A stretch of 64,000 bases of DNA. Source: Pseudomonas citronellolis. Lineage in GTDB: Bacteria > Pseudomonadota > Gammaproteobacteria > Pseudomonadales > Pseudomonadaceae. A program made the translations under genes and the position numbers. The notes beneath the pieces were generated by a model. It did not search any database, was not told where the DNA came from, and worked only from the letters and a program-made list of their open reading frames with translations. Positions 28,458 through 39,499 of this stretch are shown in pieces. The stretch is taken from contig NZ_FOLS01000008.1 of assembly GCF_900112375.1 (NCBI RefSeq), positions 1-64,000 on the forward strand, written 5' to 3'. How positions within the stretch are numbered: position 1 is the first letter of the stretch; every line of letters starts with the position of its first letter.

Positions 28458-29516
28458 TCAGGGCGCCGGGTTCGGCAGGCGCGCGTGGATGGCGTCGATG
28501 GCGGCGAGCGCCTCCGGCGTCAGCTGCAGCTCGGCGGCGTCGAGGTTCTGCGCCAGTTGCTCCAGGCTGGTGGCGCCGTTCAGCGCGCTGGCCACGAAGG
28601 GCTTGGCGATGACGAAGGCCAGGGCCAGTTGCGCCGGCGCCAGGCCCAGCTCTCGGGCCAGCTCGACGTAGGTGCGGGTGGCTTGCTGCGCCTCGGCGCT
28701 GGCGTAGCGGGCGAAGCGGCCGTAGGCGGAACCGGCGCTCAGGCGCGCGCCGGCCGGCTGGGCGCCGTCCAGGTACTTGCCGGTGAGCACGCCGAAGGCC
28801 AGCGGCGAGTAGGCCAGCAGGCCGATGCGCTCGCGGTGGCTGAACTCCGCCAGGCCCGTCTCGTACTGGCGGTTGAGCAGGCTGTAGGGGTTCTGCACGC
28901 TGAGGATGCGCGGCAGGCCCAGGCGCTCGGACTGCCTGAGGAACTCGGCCACGCCCCAGGGCGTTTCGTTGGACAGGCCGATGTGGCGCACCCGCCCGGA
29001 CTTCACCAGTTCGGCCAGGGCGGCGAGGGTTTCGCCGATGTCGTCGCTCTGCTCGTCGTCCACCCAGGGGTAGTCGCGGGTGCCGAAGAAGTTCGTGCTG
29101 CGGCTGGGCCAGTGCAGCTGGTAGAGGTCCAGGTAGTCGGTCTGCAGGCGGTCGAGGCTGCCGTCCAGGGCGCTGCGCAGGGTGGCCAGGTCGAAGCGCG
29201 TGGCGCCGCCGCGGATGTGCTGCATGTGCCCGCTCTGGCGCGGCGGGCCGACGATCTTGCTGGTCAGGACGATGTCCTGGCGGCGTTTGCTGCGCGCAAG
29301 CCAGGTGCCGATGAAGCGCTCGGTGTCGCCCCAGGTGTCGGCCCGGGACGGGGTGGGGTACATCTCGGCGGCGTCCACCAGGTTGACCCCGCGCGAGAGC
29401 GCGTAGTCGAGCTGGCGGTGGGCGTCGGCCTCGCTGTTCTGGTGGCCCCAGGTCATGCTGCCGAGGCCGATGACGCTGACCTTGAGGTCGCTGTTGCCGA
29501 GTGGGCGGTAGTTCAT
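28458..29516 (-). CDS. aldo/keto reductase (Tas-like)
   Basis: A 352-residue NADPH-dependent reductase resembling E. coli Tas. It begins MNYRPLGNSDLKVSVIGLGSMTWGHQN. The tetrad is visible in DAAEMYP (Asp, Tyr), TSKIVG (Lys) and YQLHWPSR (His); ALNGATSLEQL is the cofactor-binding end. It lies between the LLM monooxygenase gene (20 bp) and the DppC-like permease gene (13 bp). Reduction of a carbonyl product of the monooxygenases is inferred. Confidence 0.88.
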   Translation of the reverse strand: MNYRPLGNSDLKVSVIGLGSMTWGHQNSEADAHRQLDYALSRGVNLVDAAEMYPTPSRADTWGDTERFIGTWLARSKRRQDIVLTSKIVGPPRQSGHMQHIRGGATRFDLATLRSALDGSLDRLQTDYLDLYQLHWPSRSTNFFGTRDYPWVDDEQSDDIGETLAALAELVKSGRVRHIGLSNETPWGVAEFLRQSERLGLPRILSVQNPYSLLNRQYETGLAEFSHRERIGLLAYSPLAFGVLTGKYLDGAQPAGARLSAGSAYGRFARYASAEAQQATRTYVELARELGLAPAQLALAFVIAKPFVASALNGATSLEQLAQNLDAAELQLTPEALAAIDAIHARLPNPAP

Positions 29517-29536
29517 GCCGGTGGTCTCTCGCAGGT

Positions 29537-30883
29537 TCAGGCCGAAGCGGCCGCGGGTTGTTCGTAGCGGCTGGCCGGGTAGGGCAGGCCGAGGTGTTCG
29601 CGCAGGGTGCTGCCCTGGTATTCGTGGCGGAACAGCCCGCGCTGGCGCAGGCGCGGCACCACTTCGTCGACGAAGCTCTCCACGCCCGAGGGGAAGCTGT
29701 CGGGCATGATGTTGAAGCCGTCGGCGGCGCCGGCGAGGAACCATTCCTCCAGGCTGGCGGCGACCTGCTCGGGGGTGCCCACCAGCAGCCGGTGGCCGAC
29801 CAGGATGCGCCGCGACAGCTGGCGCACGCTGAGGTTCTCGGCGCGGGCCAGGTTCAGCTGGGCTTCGAGGAAGCCGTGGGAGCCCTTCTCGAATTCGTTG
29901 ACCGGGCCGATGCGCTGCCAGGGCAGCGGCGCGTCCGGGTCCAGCTCGCTGGCGTCGACGCCGATGCGCTGGGCGATCTGCCGCAGCAGGCCGCCTTCGC
30001 CCAGGTAGCCGTTCAGCCGCTCGAAGCGCTCCAGGGCCTCGGCCTCGGTGCTGCCGATCACCGTGGACAGGCCGGGCATGATCTTCAGGTGCTCGGGGTT
30101 GCGCCCCCACTGGCGGGCGCGCTGCTTCATCTCGCGGTAGAAGGCCTGGCCGTCGGCGAGGGTGGTCTGGGTGGTGAAGATGGCGTCGGCGAAGCGCGAG
30201 CCCAGGGCCTTGCCGCCCTCCGAGGAGCCGGCCTGGAACAGCACCGGGCGGCCCTGGGGCGAGCGCGGCACGTTGAGCGGGCCCTTGACCGAGAAGTAGC
30301 GGCCGACGTGGTCGATGGCGTGCACCCGGGCCGGGTCGGCGAAGCGCCCGGAGGCGGCGTCGCCGAGGATGGCGCCGTCTTCCCAGCTGTCCCACAGCTT
30401 GAGGGTGACGTCGACGAACTCCTCGGCGCGGGCGTAGCGGTCCACGTGCAGCGGCGCGCCGGCCAGGCCGAAGTTCTGCGCGGCGGCGTCGCCGGCGTTG
30501 GTCACCACGTTCCAGGCCGCGCGGCCGCCGCTGATGTGGTCGACCGAGGCGATGCGCCGGGCCAGGTTGAAGGGTTCGTTGTAGGAGCTGGACGCGGTGG
30601 AGATCACGCCGATGCGCTGGGTGGCTAGGGCCACCGCGGTGAGCAGCACGGTGGGCTCCAGGCGCCCGGCCGGCTGGCGGCCGACGTCGCCGGCCAGGGC
30701 CGGGCCGTCGGCGAGGAAGATGGCGTCCAGGGTGCCGCGCTCGGAGATGCGCGCGATGTTCTGGTAGTAGCCCACGTCCAGGTAGGCGGTGGGCGGCGCC
30801 TCGCCGGTGCGCCAGGCCGCGGCGTGGGCGCCGAAGCCGAGGATGTTCATGCCGATGCTCATTTGCCGCTGTGCGTTGCTCAT
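29537..30883 (-). CDS. LLM-class FMNH2-dependent monooxygenase (NtaA/SnaA/DszA type), paralog 2
   Basis: A 448-residue luciferase-like monooxygenase: MSIGMNILGFGAHAAAW, TLDAIFLADGPAL, RRIASVDHISGGRAAWNVVTN, AAQNFGLAGAPLHVDRYARAEEF, VLFQAGSSEGGKALGSR. It contains no cysteine and six methionines. Its start overlaps the stop of the DszC/SfnB-type gene upstream (ATGA, 30880-30883), so the two enzymes are translated together and probably act in sequence on one substrate. FMNH2 must come from a reductase outside the window. Confidence 0.87.
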   Translation of the reverse strand: MSNAQRQMSIGMNILGFGAHAAAWRTGEAPPTAYLDVGYYQNIARISERGTLDAIFLADGPALAGDVGRQPAGRLEPTVLLTAVALATQRIGVISTASSSYNEPFNLARRIASVDHISGGRAAWNVVTNAGDAAAQNFGLAGAPLHVDRYARAEEFVDVTLKLWDSWEDGAILGDAASGRFADPARVHAIDHVGRYFSVKGPLNVPRSPQGRPVLFQAGSSEGGKALGSRFADAIFTTQTTLADGQAFYREMKQRARQWGRNPEHLKIMPGLSTVIGSTEAEALERFERLNGYLGEGGLLRQIAQRIGVDASELDPDAPLPWQRIGPVNEFEKGSHGFLEAQLNLARAENLSVRQLSRRILVGHRLLVGTPEQVAASLEEWFLAGAADGFNIMPDSFPSGVESFVDEVVPRLRQRGLFRHEYQGSTLREHLGLPYPASRYEQPAAASA

Positions 30884-32262
30884 GCCGGGGTCTCCTCGGT
30901 GCTAGGGGCTTGCTGTTGCGCGGCCTTGGCGGCGGCGAAACGCTCGCTCCAGGCCTCGCTGGGAAGGGTGCCGTTGAGGTGGTAGTCGCCCAGGTAGGCC
31001 TCGCGCAGGATCGCCGGGTTGTGCGAGGCCAGGGTGCGGGCGTTGCGCCAGTGCCGGTCGAGCCGGCGGCCGCTGCTGGTGGCCGAGGCGCCGCCGACCT
31101 CGAAGAGCAGGGTGGCGGCCTCCAGCACCTGGGGCAGGACGATCTGCTGCGCCTGGTAGGCGTGGATGTCGGCCTCGGCGTACAGCTCGCGGCTGGCTTG
31201 GCCTGCGCGGTGCGCCTGCCAGGTGCGTTCGAGGATGGCCGAGACGGCTTCCACCAGCGCCTCGGCGGAGAACGCCAGGCTGCCCAGGCGGCCCACCACG
31301 CGCTGCACCAGCGGGTCCTGGCGCGGCTCGGAGCGGCCGGGGATGCCGAAGGCGCGGGTGCGGCCCTGGACGAAGGCGACGGCGTCGCGCAGCACCGCCC
31401 GGGCGATGCCGGCCAGGGTGGCCAGGTGCACCTGCTGGTAGAAGGCGGTGATGTAGCTGTCGCTGCGCCCTTCGCCGAGCTTGAAGCGGCGGAACAACTG
31501 GTGTTCCTCGACGCGGACCTTGTCGAAGCGGGTGGTGCCGCTGCCGGTCAGGCGCTGGCCGAAGCCGTCCCAGTCGTCCAGGCGGGTGACGCCGGGCGCG
31601 TCGGTGGCCACGGCCACGGCGACGTGCTCGTCGCCGTCGCTGGCCGACACGGCGATCCAGTCGGCGTAGAGGGTGCCGGTGCAGTAGTACTTCTCGCCGT
31701 CGAGCAGCCAGTGGTCGTCCTCGCGGGTGAGGGTGACGCTGTTGCCGGTGACTTCGCTGCGCTCGGCCATGGCCGCGCCGAACAGCTCGCCGCCGACGAT
31801 GCGCGGGAACCAGTGCTGGCGGCTGGCTTCGTCGTCGTCGTTGAGGCGGCCTTCGACGAAGCCGAAGTGCGCGCGGAAGATCTGCGGCAGGTTGGAGTCG
31901 GCCTCGCCGAGGCGGCGGACCAGGCGGAACAGCTGCGGCAGGCTGGCGCCCAGGCCGCCGTAGGCCAGGGGAATGCGCAGCGCGCCGAAGCCGGCCGCGC
32001 GCAGCCAGGCCACCGGTTCGTAGGCCAGCTCGCGCTGCTGCTCGCGCTCGATGGCGCCGGCAGCGATGCGCTGGAACACCGCTTCGAAGCGTTGCAGCAG
32101 GGCGTTGTCGTCGGGGTGCGCCGGCGCACTCGCGGCGGCGGGAAGGTCGTCGGGGAAGATCATCGCGGTGTCCTCGGGGCGGGCGATGGAAGGGGGCGGC
32201 GCCTCGTGGGCGTCGAACAGTTGGCGCAGTTGGGCCAGGGCGATGCTCGCGGTCATGCTCAT
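30880..32262 (-). CDS. acyl-CoA-dehydrogenase-fold flavin monooxygenase (SfnB/DszC type), paralog 3
   Basis: A 460-residue protein with a longer N-terminus (about 50 residues, low complexity, Ala/Pro-rich) than its paralogs at 15269 and 23290. The fold is clear from ALRIPLAYGGLGASLPQLFRL, GEKYYCTGTLYADWIAVSA, GFGQRLTGSGTTRFDKVRV and LDRHWRNARTLASHNP. Start and stop both overlap neighbours by ATGA (permease upstream, LLM monooxygenase downstream). Sulfur oxidation with reduced flavin is inferred from the subfamily and from context. Confidence 0.83.
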   Translation of the reverse strand: MSMTASIALAQLRQLFDAHEAPPPSIARPEDTAMIFPDDLPAAASAPAHPDDNALLQRFEAVFQRIAAGAIEREQQRELAYEPVAWLRAAGFGALRIPLAYGGLGASLPQLFRLVRRLGEADSNLPQIFRAHFGFVEGRLNDDDEASRQHWFPRIVGGELFGAAMAERSEVTGNSVTLTREDDHWLLDGEKYYCTGTLYADWIAVSASDGDEHVAVAVATDAPGVTRLDDWDGFGQRLTGSGTTRFDKVRVEEHQLFRRFKLGEGRSDSYITAFYQQVHLATLAGIARAVLRDAVAFVQGRTRAFGIPGRSEPRQDPLVQRVVGRLGSLAFSAEALVEAVSAILERTWQAHRAGQASRELYAEADIHAYQAQQIVLPQVLEAATLLFEVGGASATSSGRRLDRHWRNARTLASHNPAILREAYLGDYHLNGTLPSEAWSERFAAAKAAQQQAPSTEETPA

Positions 32263-33191
32263 GCCTCGCTCACCCGCGGGTCGACCAGGGCGTTGAGCAG
32301 GTCCACGGCCAGGTTCACCAGCACGTAGATCGCCGCCGCCAGCAGGGTGATGCCGAGCACCACGGGCACGTCCTTGTCGTTCACCGCGTTGAGCATCAGG
32401 CGGCCGATGCCCTGGCGGGCGAACAGGTTCTCGGTGATCACCGCGCCGCCCAGCAGCGCGGCGAAGACGAAGCCGGACAGGGTGATCAGCGGCGTCAGCG
32501 CATGGCGCAGGGCGTGGCCCAGGCGCACGCCGGCCTCGGACAGGCCGCGGGCGCGGGCCATGGCGATGAAGGGCTGTTCGAGGATTTCCTCCAGCTCCTG
32601 GCGCAGCACCTGGGCCAGCACCGCGGCCACCGGCAGGGCCAGGGTGAGGATCGGCAGCACCAGGCTCTTCCAGCCGCGCGAGCCGGTGGGCGGCAGCCAG
32701 TGCAGCTGGAAGGAGAACACCAGCAGCAGGAGGATGCCGAGCACGAAGCTGGGCATGGACGACAGTAGCAGCTCGCCGCCGGAGGCCAGGCCGCGGGCCC
32801 AGGGCGCGCGGTTGGCAGTCAGCACCGCCGCGGCCACCGCCAGCAGCACCGCGGCCAGCGCCGCCCACAGGGCCAGCTGGGCGGTGGCGCCGATCTGCCC
32901 GGCGATGGCCTGGGCCACCGGGATGTGCAGGCGGTACGACTCGCCCAGGTCGCCCTGGACCAGGCGCCCCAGGTAGTGGGCGTACTGCACCGCCAGCGGC
33001 TGGTCCAGGCCGTAGTCGCGGCGCACCTGGGCGATGGCCTCGGCGGTGGGCATGGCGTCCGGCCCGCCGAGGATGGCCAGGGCCGGGTCGCCGCCGCTGA
33101 CGTTGAGGGCGACGAAGGTCAGGCTGGCGGCACCCCAGAGCACCGCCAGGCCGCCGAGGAAACGCCAGAGGACGCGGCGCAGGGCTTTCAT
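32259..33191 (-). CDS. peptide-type ABC importer permease (DppB-like), system 1
   Basis: A 310-residue permease. WRFLGGLAVLWGAASLTFVALNVSGGDPALAILGG opens the family; the EAA loop is PFIAMARARGLSEAGVRLGHALRHA; VITENLFARQGIGRLMLNAV and PRVSEA complete the DppB signature. About six transmembrane helices. It is sandwiched between the binding-protein gene and a monooxygenase gene with ATGA overlaps on both sides (33188-33191, 32259-32262). Confidence 0.92.
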   Translation of the reverse strand: MKALRRVLWRFLGGLAVLWGAASLTFVALNVSGGDPALAILGGPDAMPTAEAIAQVRRDYGLDQPLAVQYAHYLGRLVQGDLGESYRLHIPVAQAIAGQIGATAQLALWAALAAVLLAVAAAVLTANRAPWARGLASGGELLLSSMPSFVLGILLLLVFSFQLHWLPPTGSRGWKSLVLPILTLALPVAAVLAQVLRQELEEILEQPFIAMARARGLSEAGVRLGHALRHALTPLITLSGFVFAALLGGAVITENLFARQGIGRLMLNAVNDKDVPVVLGITLLAAAIYVLVNLAVDLLNALVDPRVSEA

Positions 33192-34960
33192 GGTTGCGCC
33201 TCCCGGTCCAGCCAGACGCTGGTGAAGAAGGGCACGTTGTGCGAGCTGTCGAACACCACGCCCTTGACGTCGCGGCGGTAGGCGATGGTCAACTGGCTTT
33301 CGTACACCGGCACCGCCGGCACCACTTCGGTGAGGCGCTGCTGGGCGGCGCTGTACAGGCGCTGCTGCTCGGCCGCGTCGGTGCTGCGGCGGGCGCGGGC
33401 GAGCAGGTCGTCCAACTGGGCGTCGCGCAGGCGCGCGCTGTTCTGCCCGATCAGCTTCGGCGTGGCGATGGAGTTGCTGTGGTAGAGGATGTACAGCCCG
33501 TCCGGGGTGTTGGTGTGCCAGTAGCCGCCGACCAGCGCCTGGTAGTCGCCGGCGTAGCGCAGGTCGTTGACCTGGGCCTGGGGCAGCACGCGCAGGCCCA
33601 GGTCGATGCCGATCTTCTTGGCGTCGGCCTGCATGGCCACCGCCACGTTGGCCGGCAGCGCCGGGCTGTCGATCATCAGCAGGGTGGCGGCCAGGCGCCG
33701 GCCGTCGCGGCTGCGGTAGCCCTCGGCGTCGCGCGCGGTCCAGCCGGCCTCGTCGAGCAGGGCGTTGGCCGCGGCCACGTCGTAGCTCAGCGCGTTGCGC
33801 CAGGCCGGGTCGTAGAAGCGGGTGTTGGCGGCGAGGAAGTCGGCCTTGACCTGGAACTCGCCGAAGCCGCTGATCCAGGCCAGGCCCTCGCGGTCGATGG
33901 CGCGGGCCAGGGCCTTGCGCACGCGCACGTCGTCGAAGGGGAAGCGCTCGACGTTGAAGGTCAGGCTGCGCACCGGGTTGCCCTTGCGGATGCGGCTGCG
34001 CAGCACCAGTTGCGGGTCCTTGCGGATGGCCTGGGCGTTCTGCGTCGGCGCGTCCAGGGTGAAGTCGTACTGGCCGGAGACCAGCGAGCTGTAGCGGATC
34101 AGCGCCTCGGGCACGAAGCTCAGCTCCAGGCGTTCCAGGTAGGCCGGGCCCTGATGGCGCAGCACCGGCGGCGCCCAGTGGTAGCCGGCGCGGCGCACGA
34201 AGCTGGCGCCCTGGTCGCGGGTGTAGCTTTCCAGCACGAAGGGGCCGGAGCCCACCGGGTGCGCGGCGATGGATTTCGGGTCTTCGAGAATCTGCTTCGG
34301 CGAGATCATGCCCAGCCAGGACTGCGCCAGCACGTCGAGGAAGGGCGAGTAGGGCTCGCGCAGGGTGGCCTGGAAGGTGTACTCGTCGAGCACCTTGCCT
34401 GACTGGTAGGGCGCGATGTAGGCCGCGGCCAGCGGCGACTTGGTGGCCGGGTCGCGCATGTGTTCGAGGTTCACCCGCACCGCTTCGGCGTTGAACTTCG
34501 TGCCGTCGCTGAAGCTGACGTCGTCGCGCAGGTGGAAGGTGTAGGTCAGGCCGTCCGCGGAAATCTCCCAGGATTTGGCCAGCCAGGGCGAGACCTTGCC
34601 CTGTTCGTCCTGGTACACCAGGCAGTCGTAGAGGATGCGCCCCAGCCACTGCACGTTGCCGTGGGAGAGGGTGTGGATGTCGAAGGAATAGGTGTCCAGC
34701 GCGGCGCTGGCGCGCAGGGTGCCTCCGGGCTTGCCGGGGGCCTGCTCATGGAAGTCCTCCGCGGGGTAGCTGAGCTGGCCGTCCTTGAGGGTGCCGGTGT
34801 CGAGGGCGGCGGACTGCGCCGGCGCCACGGCGGCGTCGGCCTTGCCGGCGGCCGTGTCGTCGGGCCCCGAGCAGCCGGCGAGGGCCAGCAGGGCGCACAG
34901 CGCCAGGCCCAGCCGGCGTATGCCGGGGCGGGAGTGCTGGGCGCTTCGGATTGGTTGCAT
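33188..34960 (-). CDS. peptide-type ABC importer binding lipoprotein (SBP family 5), system 1
   Basis: A 590-residue family 5 solute-binding protein. The lipobox LALAGC sits near residue 29, so it is a membrane-anchored periplasmic receptor. Signatures include GGTLRASAALDTYSFDIHTL, WLAKSWEISADGLTYTFHLRDDVSFSDGTKF and PVGSGPFVLESYTRDQG. Family 5 proteins bind peptides, nickel chelates, opines and other bulky ligands, which fits a molecule also needing a TonB receptor. Its gene lies 62 bp after the receptor gene with no separate promoter recognised. Confidence 0.91.
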   Translation of the reverse strand: MQPIRSAQHSRPGIRRLGLALCALLALAGCSGPDDTAAGKADAAVAPAQSAALDTGTLKDGQLSYPAEDFHEQAPGKPGGTLRASAALDTYSFDIHTLSHGNVQWLGRILYDCLVYQDEQGKVSPWLAKSWEISADGLTYTFHLRDDVSFSDGTKFNAEAVRVNLEHMRDPATKSPLAAAYIAPYQSGKVLDEYTFQATLREPYSPFLDVLAQSWLGMISPKQILEDPKSIAAHPVGSGPFVLESYTRDQGASFVRRAGYHWAPPVLRHQGPAYLERLELSFVPEALIRYSSLVSGQYDFTLDAPTQNAQAIRKDPQLVLRSRIRKGNPVRSLTFNVERFPFDDVRVRKALARAIDREGLAWISGFGEFQVKADFLAANTRFYDPAWRNALSYDVAAANALLDEAGWTARDAEGYRSRDGRRLAATLLMIDSPALPANVAVAMQADAKKIGIDLGLRVLPQAQVNDLRYAGDYQALVGGYWHTNTPDGLYILYHSNSIATPKLIGQNSARLRDAQLDDLLARARRSTDAAEQQRLYSAAQQRLTEVVPAVPVYESQLTIAYRRDVKGVVFDSSHNVPFFTSVWLDREAQP

Positions 34961-35022
34961 GGAAGGCTTCCTGGGTAGGCAAGGGAACGGGGCGCGGGGC
35001 CTGGCATCCGCGCCCCTCGGGG

Positions 35023-37158
35023 CTAGAGCCTGAACTCCACGCCGGCGAAGACGCCGAAGCCGTCGCCGGGGTAGAAGCTCGCGGTGTTCTTGTTGCCTAC
35101 GGCGTTGTAGACGGGGGACACGGTGGTCACGTAGTCCTTGTCCGCCAGGTTCTTCAGGTCCAGGTACACCTGCCATTTCTTGCTCGGTGCTTCGAAACCG
35201 GTGGTCGCGCCGAAGATGGTGTAGGAGGGGGCATACAGGGTGTTGGTGTAATCCACCGCCGTGCGCGCCACCGACTGCACGTTGACGCCGCCGTAGAAGC
35301 CGGAGGGGTGCTGGTATTCCAGCTTGGCCTGGTAGACGTGCTCGGGGATGCCGGGCAGGTGGTTGTCGCCCAGGCGCGGGTCGTCGCGGTAGCGGAAGTC
35401 GTTGTAGGTGTAGGCCTGGCGCAGCACCACTTTCTCGCCCTGGGGGTTGCCCCAGAGCAGGGTGTCCAGCCCCAGCTCGACGCCCTGGTGGGTGGTCGGC
35501 GTGCTGCTGTTGTAGGTGGCGGTGACGATGCTGCCCTGCTTGGCGGTTTCCGCCTCGTCCACCACGGTGAGCAGTTCGTCGCGCACCCAGGAGCGGTACA
35601 GCGACAGGCTGCCGTCGAAGCGGTCGTAATGACCCTTGATGCCGACTTCCAGGGTGTTGGCCTTCTGCTCCACCAGCGGGGTGATCTGGTCCTTGCTGTT
35701 GGCGTAGCGCCAGTCCAGCGGCGCGTCCACCGAGCGGGTGAAGTTGCCGAACAGTTGCAGGTCGGGAGTCAGCTCGTAGCGCAGGCCGATGCGCGGCGCC
35801 AGGCTCCAGTTGTTGTAGTCGGTTTCCCCCGGCGCGTTGGTCTGGTTGCTGTAGTGGATTTCCACGTTGCGCCGCACGTTGACCGCGGACAGGCCGGTGG
35901 TCAGCCACAGGCGGTCCAGCAGCTCCAGGTCGTTGCCCAGGGAAACGGTACGGTCCGCCGAGCCCTTGAAGGACTTCTTGTTCACCACCTGGCTGCGGTT
36001 GTTGCCCTTGAGGGTTTTGACCCGGCCGAGGATGTGTTCGGTGGAGGTCAGCGAGACGTTGGAGCGGCTCTCGTGGGCGGCCAGGAAGTCGGTGCGCGCG
36101 TAGCGCAGGGTCAGGTTCAGGTCATGCCAGTCCCAGAAGCCGGGGTTGCCGACGGTGTTGTCCTTGTTGTTGGCGTGGGGGTAGTCGTAGTAGCCCAGGC
36201 CCACCTCGACGTTCGAGCCGTCGTCGAAGGTGTAGTTGGTCTTGTTGCCCAGCCACACGGACCCGGGACGGCGGCCGCTGGCGCGGCTGGCCAGGTTGGT
36301 CGGGCTGGGCTGGGACGAGTCGTGCTTGAGCTGCGGCAGCGTGAGGGCGCCGGGGTCCTGGTGGAATTCGTCGCGGTAGCGCACCAGGAAGCGGGATTCC
36401 AGCTGCGGGCTGAAGCGGTAGCCGACGTTGATCACCGCGCCGGAGCTCTTGGACAGGCTGTAGTCGCTGCGGTAGCCCCGGCTGCGGTAGTTGTCCACGT
36501 TGACGTAGTAGTCGAGCGCGCCCTGCACGCCGCCGGTGCTCAGCACGGTCTTCTGCAAGCCCCAGCTGCCGGTCTCGTAGCGGATGCGCTCGCCGGGCGC
36601 GGTGTAGCCGGTATGGGTGACGAAGTTCACCGCGCCACCCAGGGCCACGGCGCCATAGTCGAAGGCGTTGCCGCCACGGAGGATTTCCGTGTGGTCCACG
36701 CCTATGGCGTTGAGAAACTCATAGGGCGTACCGCCGGCGCCGGTGATGGGCAGGCCGTCGTACATGAACTTGATGCCTTCGCGGAAGTAGCCGGGCGTGT
36801 TGACGATCCCGGAGCCGCGAATGGAAATCTTCAGGGCGTCGTTGCCGCCGACCGACTGCACGAATACGCCGGGCTGGTAGGCGAGCACGTCGCCCAGGGT
36901 GGTGTTGCGCCCCCGGGATACTTCCTCACTGGACACTACGCTTGTGCCGCCGGGCACTTCGGCGAGCTGCTTGCGCGCCGCTTCCACCGGGGTTTCCTTC
37001 TGCGCCTGCACCACTACCGTTTGCAGGCGGGTACCGCTGTTTTCCTTATTGCTGTCGCTGGCATCGCTGCCTGCGGTTTCGGCCATTGCCTGGGTCCCCA
37101 CCAGCAATACCGCCGAACCGAAACTTGCCGACCAGAATGTTGCCCGGCGAATAGCCAC
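35023..37158 (-). CDS. TonB-dependent outer-membrane receptor 1
   Basis: A 711-residue receptor. A signal peptide (AIRRATFWSASFGSAVLLVGTQAMAE) is followed by TonB box LQTVVVQAQ, plug domain (GVFVQSVGGNDALKISIRGSG, GGNAFDYGAVALGGAVNFVT) and a 22-stranded barrel ending in GVFAGVEFRL with terminal aromatic-x-Leu. The GTG at 37158 is chosen because GGGGGAAAC lies just upstream, the preceding bases are AT-rich and unlike coding sequence, and the sigma-54 start near 37260 leaves no room for the in-frame ATG at 37254. After the signal it has one Met and no Cys. It heads the 14-gene operon and is paralogous to the receptor at 43353. The ligand is unknown. Confidence 0.88.
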   Translation of the reverse strand: MAIRRATFWSASFGSAVLLVGTQAMAETAGSDASDSNKENSGTRLQTVVVQAQKETPVEAARKQLAEVPGGTSVVSSEEVSRGRNTTLGDVLAYQPGVFVQSVGGNDALKISIRGSGIVNTPGYFREGIKFMYDGLPITGAGGTPYEFLNAIGVDHTEILRGGNAFDYGAVALGGAVNFVTHTGYTAPGERIRYETGSWGLQKTVLSTGGVQGALDYYVNVDNYRSRGYRSDYSLSKSSGAVINVGYRFSPQLESRFLVRYRDEFHQDPGALTLPQLKHDSSQPSPTNLASRASGRRPGSVWLGNKTNYTFDDGSNVEVGLGYYDYPHANNKDNTVGNPGFWDWHDLNLTLRYARTDFLAAHESRSNVSLTSTEHILGRVKTLKGNNRSQVVNKKSFKGSADRTVSLGNDLELLDRLWLTTGLSAVNVRRNVEIHYSNQTNAPGETDYNNWSLAPRIGLRYELTPDLQLFGNFTRSVDAPLDWRYANSKDQITPLVEQKANTLEVGIKGHYDRFDGSLSLYRSWVRDELLTVVDEAETAKQGSIVTATYNSSTPTTHQGVELGLDTLLWGNPQGEKVVLRQAYTYNDFRYRDDPRLGDNHLPGIPEHVYQAKLEYQHPSGFYGGVNVQSVARTAVDYTNTLYAPSYTIFGATTGFEAPSKKWQVYLDLKNLADKDYVTTVSPVYNAVGNKNTASFYPGDGFGVFAGVEFRL

Positions 37159-37270
37159 GGCAAGTTTCCCCCACTCACCCCCAGAATAATTAACCACCAA
37201 CTTCGAATCCTCATGGAATAGATAAAGTAATTGGCTTTCTATTCGTATAGTCATGCTCCATCTGTACTTG

Positions 37271-37286
37271 AGCAGGACTCGTGCCA
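37271..37286 (-). promoter_or_regulatory. sigma-54 promoter of the 14-gene receptor/importer/monooxygenase operon
   Basis: On the minus strand TGGCACGAGTCCTGCT (37286 to 37271) has a perfect -24 TGGCACG, CTGCT at -12 and GG-N10-GC spacing. Predicted start near 37260. This is the best sigma-54 match in the window. Confidence 0.85.
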
Positions 37287-37353
37287 AGTGGTTAAGTCCT
37301 TTTAAATCAAGATATTGGTGGTTTTTATGGGTTTTTGTCTGCTTGCGTTGGAT

Positions 37354-37376
37354 CAACAGGTGCTGATGTTCTGTTG
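37354..37376. promoter_or_regulatory. inverted-repeat activator site (UAS) of the 14-gene operon
   Basis: CAACAG (37354-37359), 11 bp, CTGTTG (37371-37376): a perfect 6-bp dyad whose centre is 79 bp upstream of the -24 element. It is the most symmetric of the three copies in this region. Confidence 0.75.
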
Positions 37377-37469
37377 GTTTGTGCGCAGTGTTTGGGTTAT
37401 ATGCAAATAACGGGGTGTTGGGTGGCGGGAAGTTGTATTGCGGGGGCGGGGGAAGTTGTGGTGGTTTTT

Positions 37470-37758
37470 GTAGGAGCGAGCTTGCTCGCGAACAGGGGGG
37501 CTGCCGGTCGAAGGTGGTGCCTGTCATGAAGAGCGCCCTCTCCCTAACCCTCTCCCTGAAGGGAGAGGGGACTGTTCGGTGTGTGTTGGTGTTTCGGCGT
37601 TAGCCGGCTAGCACGAAGTTGCCGACTGACGCCAAATCCATTCTCGGCACGGACAAGCCCCCTCTCCCTTCAGGGAGAGGGCTGGGGAGAGGGTACGGAG
37701 TCAACTTCCCACACCAGCCTCACCGGCTGACACCGTTCGCGAGCAAGCTCGCTCCTAC
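37470..37758. repeat. composite REP element, copy C
   Basis: Bounded by GTAGGAGCGAGCTTGCTCGC (from 37470) and the reverse complement ending at 37758, with two CCCTCTCCC/GGGAGAGGG hairpins inside. The internal sequence matches copies A and B, in reverse orientation. It fills the space between the end of the second importer operon (37787) and the UAS at 37354. The AT-rich stretch 37160-37460 holds only the promoter elements. Confidence 0.8.
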
Positions 37759-37786
37759 AACAGCAGCGTCCGCCCCGCAAATCCCC

Positions 37787-39498
<1,712 letters not shown>

Positions 39499-39499
<1 letters not shown>

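Noticed and set aside
37159-37254. ATG at 37254 as start of TonB receptor 1
   Set aside because: It is only about 6 nt from the predicted transcription start, the following bases look non-coding, and the GTG at 37158 has a better ribosome site and signal peptide.
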